From Taishania sp. (lineage in GTDB: Bacteria; Bacteroidota; Bacteroidia; Flavobacteriales_D; Crocinitomicaceae), in assembly GCA_030150045.1 (NCBI GenBank), contig JASLGM010000023.1, forward strand, positions 1 to 39,929: DNA of 39,929 bases, written 5' to 3'. The notes under the pieces were generated by a model, which ran no database searches, was not told the origin of the DNA, and saw only the letters and a program-made list of their open reading frames with translations. Numbering within the stretch: position 1 is the first letter of the stretch; every line of letters begins with the position of its first letter. This document shows positions 17,143 through 23,494 of this stretch, piece after piece. Both the position numbers and the translations under genes were made by a program.

Positions 17143-18720
17143 TTAGTGACTTCCTGCACCTATTAATTTAGGGTCTATGGTTGGCACGTTAATTAAATTT
17201 ACTGTTATGTTTCTTTCTTTAGCATTAATGAGGGCAAATTCCCAAATCAACTCTATGACATCATAGTCAATGATTTTGGAGTAAGAACAATCAATGGTGA
17301 TTTGTTCGTTCTTTTTTATGTCGCCAAGAGCGTTTACAATACTTGCTTTGTTCAAAAATGAAACTTCTTCCGTCAAAATTAATGAAGTGTGTTTACTTTC
17401 CTTCTTTAATTGGTAATCATTTTTATAATTTTTTTTCAAAATAAAGAAAATCGCAACTGCCATCCCTACTCCTATCCCAAAAAGGAGGTCTTTAAATACT
17501 ACTCCAATTATTGTTGCGATAAAGGGAATGAATTGATCCCAGCCAAGTTTATACATGCTTTTGAACAAAGATACTTTGGCTAGTTTGTAACCAACTAGGA
17601 AAAGAATCGCAGATAAGGCTGCTAAGGGAATCATATTCAAGAAGTTTGGAATTAATAGGACGGATAACGCAAGTAATACCCCATGGAAAACAGTTGACAT
17701 CTTTGTTTTTACTCCGGCATTAACATTAGCGGAGCTTCTAACAATTACTTGTGTAATAGGAATGCCACCTATTAATCCGCTCACAATGTTTCCAACTCCT
17801 TGGGCCTTTAATTCTCTATTTGTCGGTGTAATACTTTTTTCAGGATCAATTTTATCTGTCGCCTCAACACTTAATAGGGTCTCTAAACTTCCTACCAATG
17901 CAATTGTTAAAGCAACAATATAAACTTGTGGGTTACTGAATGCTGAAAAATCAGGTGTTTTTAGTATGCTACCGATTTCGCCTAATGAATTTAGTATGGG
18001 TAATTGTACCGCGTTTTCTCCAATTAAATAAAGGGCTGGAGCATTTGATGCAAATAGTTGATTCATGATTATGCCAAAGAGTACAACGATTAGTGCACCT
18101 GGAATAAATTTCATAAACTTAATGCGCTTAATAAATGGACGTTCAAATAGAATTAAAATAGCTAAAGAGCAAATGAAAATCATAATTGCTCCTGGGTGAA
18201 TCGCATTTTCAAAAGCGTGTTTGATTGCGCTAAATGTATTTTCCCCATTCAATTGAAAAAATGATTCGTCCCCAAAATAGTTTTTATCATATCCTACTGC
18301 TCGTGGAATTTCTTTAAGAATTAAAGTGATTCCGATAGCAGCAAGCATACCTTTAATCACACTTGAAGGAAAGTAATTACCTATGATGCCTAATCCAATA
18401 TAGCCTGCAATGATTTGAATGACGCCGGAAAGAACTACAGCTAGTAGAAAGGCTTCAAATGAACCTAAACTAGCAATCGCAGAAGCTACAATTAGTATTA
18501 ATCCTGCTGCTGGCCCTGAAACTCCAACCCTTGAACCGGATAGTAAACCAACTACAATTCCTCCTACTACTCCTGCAATTATACCAGAAAAGACATTTGG
18601 ATTTATGCCTTCAACGGAAGTTGAAGAAAGACCTACTCCTAAACATAACGGTAACGCTACTAGGAAAACAACCAAGCTTGAAGGAAGGTCACTCCCCAAG
18701 TTGGAAAATATTTTTTTCAT
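17143..18720 (-). CDS. SulP-family anion transporter, probable bicarbonate carrier
   Basis: 525 residues with 12-14 membrane helices in the SulP fold: the start LPSSLVVFLVALPLCLGVGLSS, then SGPAAGLILIVASAI, the central EIPRAVGYD and the VGSLETLLSVEATDKID motif typical of SulP/BicA proteins. Residues ~430-525 form a short cytoplasmic STAS domain (EQITIDCSYSKIIDYDVIELI). SulP proteins carry sulfate, bicarbonate or other anions, and linkage to a carbonic anhydrase gene directly downstream favours bicarbonate. The Na+ dependence of BicA cannot be inferred here. A small exported protein gene lies 52 bases upstream. Confidence 0.9.
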   Translation of the reverse strand: MKKIFSNLGSDLPSSLVVFLVALPLCLGVGLSSTSVEGINPNVFSGIIAGVVGGIVVGLLSGSRVGVSGPAAGLILIVASAIASLGSFEAFLLAVVLSGVIQIIAGYIGLGIIGNYFPSSVIKGMLAAIGITLILKEIPRAVGYDKNYFGDESFFQLNGENTFSAIKHAFENAIHPGAIMIFICSLAILILFERPFIKRIKFMKFIPGALIVVLFGIIMNQLFASNAPALYLIGENAVQLPILNSLGEIGSILKTPDFSAFSNPQVYIVALTIALVGSLETLLSVEATDKIDPEKSITPTNRELKAQGVGNIVSGLIGGIPITQVIVRSSANVNAGVKTKMSTVFHGVLLALSVLLIPNFLNMIPLAALSAILFLVGYKLAKVSLFKSMYKLGWDQFIPFIATIIGVVFKDLLFGIGVGMAVAIFFILKKNYKNDYQLKKESKHTSLILTEEVSFLNKASIVNALGDIKKNEQITIDCSYSKIIDYDVIELIWEFALINAKERNITVNLINVPTIDPKLIGAGSH

Positions 18721-18772
18721 AAACTAAGATTATATGTTATTCAAATTTTGTGGAAGTCCACAGAACGGAAAA

Positions 18773-19066
18773 TCATATAATAAAGTCTGGAGGGGTTTCT
18801 ATACAACTGAGATATACGTCTTCGTAAAACGCTTGGTGATAAGTTGAAGAATGTTGGAAAGGATTGAAAGAGGTAATGATATACCCCTCAAAGAAATTTT
18901 CGTTTGAAAGACATTCTTGCGGTTCATATAAAGAAGATCCATGCTCTTCTTCCTCTTCCATTATAGAGACTTTGTAGTTCGAATTCTCTTGACTCATCGC
19001 ATATCCATTCGCATATAATCCAGCGATGAATAAATTGAAGAAAAAGAAAACGATAATTTGTCTCAT
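18773..19066 (-). CDS. Small exported acidic protein of unknown function
   Basis: 97 residues. The N-terminus MRQIIVFFFFNLFIAGLYANG is a signal peptide cleaved near residues 19-21. A run of glutamates follows (MEEEEEHGSS), and the C-terminus reads CIETPPDFII. No known family is recognised. It lies directly upstream of the SulP gene on the same strand, and its own -7 box (TATTTTTG, 19078-19071, with TTG 19 bases further up) ends four bases before the ATG, so the mRNA may be leaderless. A role in the carbonate cluster is inference from position only. Confidence 0.7.
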   Translation of the reverse strand: MRQIIVFFFFNLFIAGLYANGYAMSQENSNYKVSIMEEEEEHGSSLYEPQECLSNENFFEGYIITSFNPFQHSSTYHQAFYEDVYLSCIETPPDFII

Positions 19067-19070
19067 AAAG

Positions 19071-19100
19071 CAAAAATAAAGAAAAAAGAAAAAGGGACAA
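19071..19100 (-). promoter_or_regulatory. Promoter of the small exported protein
   Basis: On minus, TTG at 19100-19098, a 19-base spacer and TATTTTTG at 19078-19071 match the Bacteroidota -33/-7 pattern. The -33 box lies within the kbl terminator palindrome. Confidence 0.55.
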
Positions 19101-19111
19101 TTGTCCCTTTT
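19085..19111 (-). terminator. Terminator after kbl
   Basis: A perfect 22-base palindrome (AAAAGGGACAA / TTGTCCCTTTT, 19090-19111), followed on minus by a T/C-rich tail. Confidence 0.82.
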
Positions 19112-19130
19112 GTTAAAAAAACATTATCTT

Positions 19131-20321
19131 TTATTGGATAACGTTAAGTTTCTTACCTACTTTGATAAAAGCGTTGATTGCTTTATCTAGATCGGCTTGC
19201 GTATGTGCAGCAGATATTTGCGTACGAATACGAGCTTGACCTTTTCCAACAACTGGATAAAAGAAACCAATGGCATAAACTCCTTCTTTTAGTAACTCAT
19301 CCGCAAATTGCTGAGATAAAGCAGCGTCGTAAAGCATAATCGGAACGATTGGAGAATCTCCTGGTTTAATATCAAAACCTGCAGCAATAATTGCTTTCTT
19401 AAAATAAGCTGTATTTGCTTCTAAAGTATCTCGTAAGCTTGTGTTTGAACTTAAAATGTCAAATACTTTGTTAGCAGCACCAACTATTGAAGGAGCTAAA
19501 GAGTTTGAGAATAAATAAGGACGAGAACGTTGACGTAACATGTCAATTACTTCTTTTTTTCCTGTAGTATATCCACCCATTGCTCCGCCTAAAGCTTTTC
19601 CAAGTGTTCCTGTGATTATGTCTACACGATCCATAACATTGTGATATTCGGGAACTCCACGACCTGTTTTTCCAATGAATCCTGCAGAGTGACATTCGTC
19701 TGTCATCACTAATGCATCATATTTATCAGCTAAATCGCAAATTTCATTCATCTTTGCAATATCACCATCCATTGAGAAAACACCATCAGTAACAATGATT
19801 CTGTGGCGTTGACCTTGCGCTTTGATCAATTGCTCTTCCAAATCTGCCATGTCAGAATGTTTATATCTATAACGTTGTGCTTTGCACAGACGTATTCCAT
19901 CAATGATTGAAGCGTGATTTAATTCATCTGAAATGATTGCGTCTTCTTCACCAAATAGAGGTTCAAAAACTCCACCATTTGCATCAAAAGCGGCAGCGTA
20001 TAATATGGTATCCTCGGTACCATAGAAAGAAGCAATTTTCGCTTCTAATTCTTTGTGAATATCTTGTGTTCCACAAATGAATCGTACAGATGACATGCCG
20101 AAACCATGTGTATCTAACGCGTCTTTTGCAGCTTGAATAACTTCTGGATGTGAAGATAACCCCAAATAGTTATTTGCACACATAATAACGACTTCATCAC
20201 CAGAAGCAACTTTAACGTTTGCTCCTTGAGGTGAAACAATTATGCGTTCTCTTTTGTAAATACCTTGTTCTTCGATAGCAGCTAATTCAGCTGTTAAATG
20301 TGCTTTTAAATTGCCGTACAT
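19131..20321 (-). CDS. kbl: Glycine C-acetyltransferase (2-amino-3-ketobutyrate CoA ligase)
   Basis: 396 residues from ATG 20321, close to the 398 of E. coli Kbl. An upstream in-frame ATG at 20369 would run through the hairpin that ends the previous gene, so it is rejected. It belongs to the alpha-oxoamine synthases: NNYLGLSSHPEV, GFGMSSVRFICGTQ, DELNHASIIDG, DGVFSMDGDIA, TDECHSAGFIG and the PLP lysine K242 in GTLGKALGG. It cleaves 2-amino-3-ketobutyrate with CoA to glycine and acetyl-CoA, the second step of threonine breakdown. No threonine dehydrogenase gene is nearby. Confidence 0.94.
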   Translation of the reverse strand: MYGNLKAHLTAELAAIEEQGIYKRERIIVSPQGANVKVASGDEVVIMCANNYLGLSSHPEVIQAAKDALDTHGFGMSSVRFICGTQDIHKELEAKIASFYGTEDTILYAAAFDANGGVFEPLFGEEDAIISDELNHASIIDGIRLCKAQRYRYKHSDMADLEEQLIKAQGQRHRIIVTDGVFSMDGDIAKMNEICDLADKYDALVMTDECHSAGFIGKTGRGVPEYHNVMDRVDIITGTLGKALGGAMGGYTTGKKEVIDMLRQRSRPYLFSNSLAPSIVGAANKVFDILSSNTSLRDTLEANTAYFKKAIIAAGFDIKPGDSPIVPIMLYDAALSQQFADELLKEGVYAIGFFYPVVGKGQARIRTQISAAHTQADLDKAINAFIKVGKKLNVIQ

Positions 20322-20354
20322 AATCTTGTTATTTCTAAAATGACTTAATGATTC

Positions 20355-20377
20355 TAAAAAATCCACCAAGGGTGGAC
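20355..20377 (-). terminator. Terminator after the coaX-lptC operon
   Basis: Read on minus, TCCACC, loop CTT, GGTGGA, then TTTTTT: a compact stem with a T run, overlapping the stop region of the small membrane protein gene. Confidence 0.8.
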
Positions 20378-20383
20378 TTCGAC

Positions 20384-20608
20384 TTATTTTTTTATTGTTC
20401 GTTCTTCTTCTGGTAGATGCATCTGATTTCTGTAGCGATTGAGCATGTAACGCTTACTGAAAAACATGAAAAAGGCTAAAGCTGTAAAGGCATACATGAA
20501 AGCCCATCGTTCAAATCCTTCTGTGATTCCTCTGTATGTACAGTAAACAAAAGAAACAATACCTAGTATAAGCCAGAAACGTAACATTATTTTTCTATAT
20601 AATTCCAT
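20384..20608 (-). CDS. Small inner-membrane protein, two predicted helices
   Basis: 74 residues. Two hydrophobic segments are visible at about 10-25 (FWLILGIVSFVYC) and 35-50 (WAFMYAFTALAFFMFF), with a charged C-terminal tail (RYRNQMHLPEEERTIKK) likely on the cytoplasmic side. No family is recognised with certainty. It is five bases after lptC and is the last gene of the operon that begins at coaX, so a role linked to envelope or LPS export is possible but only inferred. Confidence 0.75.
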   Translation of the reverse strand: MELYRKIMLRFWLILGIVSFVYCTYRGITEGFERWAFMYAFTALAFFMFFSKRYMLNRYRNQMHLPEEERTIKK

Positions 20609-20613
20609 ATCTT

Positions 20614-21153
20614 TTAATCGTTAAATTCGTATTTACCCGTAGGCTTGGTGACTTTGTAATAACTAAAATCTTGATGTGCTTTGAAACTTTCACCATATCC
20701 AACTCCCTTTGAAGAAACCAATTTAACCTTTTCGTTGGTATAAATCATACTGTCCTTCTGATTCCAAAATAATATGGAGGTATACATGTGTCTGTCGTCA
20801 GCAAGGTTATGGAGGTGTACACTGTCTTTTACAAACATTTCCCCCGTTTCATAATTAATCTCTCCATACTTAGCATAAAGGCAGGATTGCACAATGCCTT
20901 GTTCATCAAAGAAATCAATTTTGAGGCTGTCTTTAAGTTGTGTAATTCTTTCACTTGTAATAAAAGTCTCTGCAATGTCCGAATACACATTTAATTTTGC
21001 AACTCCACTTTCATTAAAAAGCATGTTGAATTTCTGAACTACCTCGCTAGGCGCATTTTTACTTTCTTTTACCTTTTTCATTGCAGCAATATCATCTTTA
21101 CAACCCGTTAGGATGCAGAAAAAAACAACTGAATAAAATAGAAAGTGCCTCAT
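20614..21153 (-). CDS. lptC: LptC-like LPS export protein (lipoprotein type)
   Basis: 179 residues. The N-terminus MRHFLFYSVVFFCILTGCKDD is a lipoprotein signal with cysteine 18 as the acylation site, unlike the membrane-anchored LptC of E. coli. The body is beta-rich with the pattern SDIAETFITSERITQL, INYETGEMFVKDSVHL and GVGYGESFKAHQDFSYYKVTKPTG, which fits the LptC/OstA fold. The protein would pass lipopolysaccharide across the periplasm from LptBFG to LptA/D. The ATG overlaps the stop of the preceding outer-membrane gene (TAATG), showing translational coupling. Confidence 0.85.
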   Translation of the reverse strand: MRHFLFYSVVFFCILTGCKDDIAAMKKVKESKNAPSEVVQKFNMLFNESGVAKLNVYSDIAETFITSERITQLKDSLKIDFFDEQGIVQSCLYAKYGEINYETGEMFVKDSVHLHNLADDRHMYTSILFWNQKDSMIYTNEKVKLVSSKGVGYGESFKAHQDFSYYKVTKPTGKYEFND

Positions 21154-22493
21154 TAGTCTAATTTCTTCTTAACAAACCAACGGTCATTGAAACCAGGAGC
21201 AATCATGATGCCTACATTAAATTGGATAACATTTTCCGAGTAATCACTTGCAAATCTTTTCCCTGTACCAATTGAGAATTGTAATGAGGATTCCATTCTT
21301 CGATCAATCATCATAGGCATTCCCATTCCAAATGAAAAAGACCATTCTTTCATTTGGTTATTGTTGACTGAATACGGAAGTGTTTTGTCTGTAAAGCCAA
21401 AACGGTAGGTAGAGCGCTTGAAAAATTTAACCACATTTGCACCTTCTATTATAACTTGTGGGGTATATTCGGTTCCAATATGAATGCTTGTTGTATTGTT
21501 TAAGTTATATGCGTCATCAATGCCTTCTCCAGTTACCCTGTTATTAGCAAACTCTCTCATACCAAAATCAAAAGAAGTTGTCCATAAAGAGGTGTTTATC
21601 TTATCTTTTGCTCGATTACTGTGCTTAAATGTTCGAGAGTATGTTCCCCCAATCCTTAAATTGGAACCATAAACGTAATGAACTTTAGTTTGACCTGTTT
21701 CCGAAATAGGAGCAAAGGTCGCTGGCTCATTAGGATTAGTAGAAGACATTAATATCGTATTCGTTTTCCCAGCTAAATTTATTTGTGGCTGATAATAAGC
21801 TCCTATCGTTAACTCGTCGTTTTCAGAGATTTTTGTTTGAAACAAAGAACCAAATTCATAATGAAATGCTCCAATGAAATTGTTTTGGTATTCAATTCCT
21901 GCTAATGCTCCTTTAACATTCATTAATTTCGCTTGTCTTTCGTCCCTTAATTGCCCAAACAAACCACTTAAATTAGCTCCAACTCCCCATTTAAAGCGGT
22001 CAAAATTTAAAATATTAACGGACAAACCAAGGAAAATCTGATTGATAGATCCGCTTCCAATATATTTATGCTGGATAGAATCTTTTCCAATGGATTGATA
22101 ATCTGTAAAACTGTAATCTTTGCTCGTAAAAGGTTTAATACCTGCTGCTAAGCCAAAACGTTTGGCAAAAGATAGACCTATAGCAATTTCTGGAATTCCT
22201 GTATAGCTGTTGGTTGATTTATTACCTCCTTCGTTCTGAAAGGCAATACGTGTTCCTGTACCAACAGAAAAAATTGGAAATTGATATTTTAAGAAAGAAT
22301 AAGATGCTGGGTTTGAAGTGTTCAATACTGAAGGCTTGGCATACGATACGTTTGCATCTCCATATCCAGAAAACATGGCGTTGTTGATATGGTTGGCTTC
22401 ACCTATTCCATGAACCGTATAAGGGTTGTTTAATTGACTAAATCCGGCTAAAGGGGAAAAAGCCATAAGAGCGTATACAATTTGTTTAAACAT
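21153..22493 (-). CDS. Outer-membrane beta-barrel protein of unknown role
   Basis: 446 residues from ATG 22493, which overlaps the coaX stop by eight bases; the upstream ATG at 22520 lies inside coaX and adds charged residues before the signal peptide. The signal peptide MFKQIVYALMAFSPLAGFSQ precedes NNPYTVHGIGEA, then alternating amphipathic strands with many aromatic residues, as in FadL/PorV-like barrels. Proteins of this type are found between coaX and lptC in other Bacteroidota (from memory). The function is unknown; it may take part in transport or as a barrel subunit. Confidence 0.8.
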   Translation of the reverse strand: MFKQIVYALMAFSPLAGFSQLNNPYTVHGIGEANHINNAMFSGYGDANVSYAKPSVLNTSNPASYSFLKYQFPIFSVGTGTRIAFQNEGGNKSTNSYTGIPEIAIGLSFAKRFGLAAGIKPFTSKDYSFTDYQSIGKDSIQHKYIGSGSINQIFLGLSVNILNFDRFKWGVGANLSGLFGQLRDERQAKLMNVKGALAGIEYQNNFIGAFHYEFGSLFQTKISENDELTIGAYYQPQINLAGKTNTILMSSTNPNEPATFAPISETGQTKVHYVYGSNLRIGGTYSRTFKHSNRAKDKINTSLWTTSFDFGMREFANNRVTGEGIDDAYNLNNTTSIHIGTEYTPQVIIEGANVVKFFKRSTYRFGFTDKTLPYSVNNNQMKEWSFSFGMGMPMMIDRRMESSLQFSIGTGKRFASDYSENVIQFNVGIMIAPGFNDRWFVKKKLD

Positions 22494-23211
22494 TGAACGT
22501 GTATATTTGGTAAAGACCAATAAATGTTAAATTTTCAAGTACAAAGATGTTATTTTTTGACTCGAAATCAAAATATGGCGAATCTCCACCGGTCACAAAA
22601 ACTGTTAATGAAGGATATTCAGTCTCATAACGGTCAATAAAATGTTTTATTTCACCTTTCGCACCATTAATCACTCCTGAACGCATAGATGTTTCTGTAG
22701 TTGAACCAAGAATGTCCAAAGTGCTATAATCAGATAAGTAAGGCAAATTAGCTGTCAAATCGTGTAAACTAGAAAAACGAAGGCGTAATCCAGGAGAAAT
22801 AGACCCCCCTAAGTAAACATCGTCTGCCACGAAATCAAATTTTATACATGTGCCGATGTCAACCGCAAGTGCACATTTGGTTTCTTTTAAAGAATGAATG
22901 GCTATCGCATTTAATAAACGATCCCAACCTAAAGTTTTTGATCCGTATCCATTCTTTAAAGGAAGTTTTTCAAAATGAGCTACATTTTTTATTTGAGGCA
23001 ATACAGATTCTAGGCGCTTATTGTCTTCTATAGAACAAACACTAGAATAAATAGCTGGTGTTCCCGATAATAAAACATGTTTATGGGTGTCCTCAATGAA
23101 AGTTAAAAAGGGGAGTTTCTCAACTTTAACGATCTTTCCATTAAAAAAATAGGCAATTTTCAAAAGGGTGTTTCCCATGTCAATTGCAACAAAATCACTA
23201 TATTGCGTCAT
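22486..23211 (-). CDS. coaX: Type III pantothenate kinase
   Basis: 241 residues from ATG 23211. Motifs of the ASKHA-fold CoaX family are VAIDMGNTLLKIAYF (phosphate 1), the pantothenate-binding KNGYGSKTLGWDRL, ALAVDIGTCIKFDFV (phosphate 2) with the catalytic aspartate in DRL, GGSISPGLRLR, and FVTGGDSPYF (adenosine). It phosphorylates pantothenate, the first step to coenzyme A, and unlike CoaA is not inhibited by CoA. A -7 box (TACCTTTG, 23226-23219) ends seven bases before the ATG, so the leader would be almost absent. It heads the operon coaX, barrel protein, lptC, small membrane protein. Confidence 0.94.
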   Translation of the reverse strand: MTQYSDFVAIDMGNTLLKIAYFFNGKIVKVEKLPFLTFIEDTHKHVLLSGTPAIYSSVCSIEDNKRLESVLPQIKNVAHFEKLPLKNGYGSKTLGWDRLLNAIAIHSLKETKCALAVDIGTCIKFDFVADDVYLGGSISPGLRLRFSSLHDLTANLPYLSDYSTLDILGSTTETSMRSGVINGAKGEIKHFIDRYETEYPSLTVFVTGGDSPYFDFESKNNIFVLENLTFIGLYQIYTFNV

Positions 23212-23218
23212 ATTGCGA

Positions 23219-23226
23219 CAAAGGTA
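23219..23226 (-). promoter_or_regulatory. Candidate -7 box for coaX
   Basis: TACCTTTG on minus fits TAnnTTTG. TTTG upstream (23255-23252) has a long 25-base spacer. It is divergent from the tRNA-Phe promoter. Confidence 0.45.
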
Positions 23227-23259
23227 CTTCAAAAAAAATGAAAAAAGTTTACAAAAACG

Positions 23260-23290
23260 TTTGCAGAAACAAAAAAAGTGCTTAACTTTG
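23260..23290 (+). promoter_or_regulatory. tRNA-Phe promoter
   Basis: TTTG (23260-23263), exactly 19 bases, then TAACTTTG (23283-23290): a full match to the Bacteroidota -33/-7 consensus, 16 bases before the mature tRNA 5' end. Confidence 0.8.
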
Positions 23291-23306
23291 CCCTCGCAAT
23301 AACGCT

Positions 23307-23379
23307 GGTGCCTTAGCTCAGTTGGTAGAGCAAAGGACTGAAAATCCTTGTGTCCCTGGTTCGATTCCTGGAGGCACCA
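23307..23379 (+). tRNA. tRNA-Phe (anticodon GAA)
   Basis: 73 bases. Acceptor arms GGTGCCT and AGGCACC pair fully with an A discriminator. The D arm (TAGCTCAGTTGGTAGAGC), the anticodon stem-loop GGACTGAAAATCC with GAA, and the T arm (CCTGGTTCGATTCCTGG) are all canonical. CCA is not encoded (CAC follows). Confidence 0.97.
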
Positions 23380-23389
23380 CTAGCAAAAG

Positions 23390-23422
23390 AAAAAAGAGAC
23401 TCAATTGAGTCTCTTTTTTTTT
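23390..23422 (+). terminator. Terminator after tRNA-Phe
   Basis: A perfect 30-base inverted repeat (23390-23404 with 23405-23419) around GAGACTCAATTGAGTCTC, with A and T runs on both sides. It could stop transcription in both directions. Confidence 0.88.
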
Positions 23423-23463
23423 GTTAAATATTTTCTGATTCACTATGAAAATCAAAAGACTAC

Positions 23464-23471
23464 TATCTTTG
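23464..23471 (+). promoter_or_regulatory. Candidate -7 box for the glycine-rich secreted protein
   Basis: TATCTTTG matches TAnnTTTG, 23 bases before the ATG at 23495. This argues that the in-frame extension reaching back to 23405 is not translated. Confidence 0.55.
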
Positions 23472-23494
23472 CACTCAGATTTTTTATATTCCAC

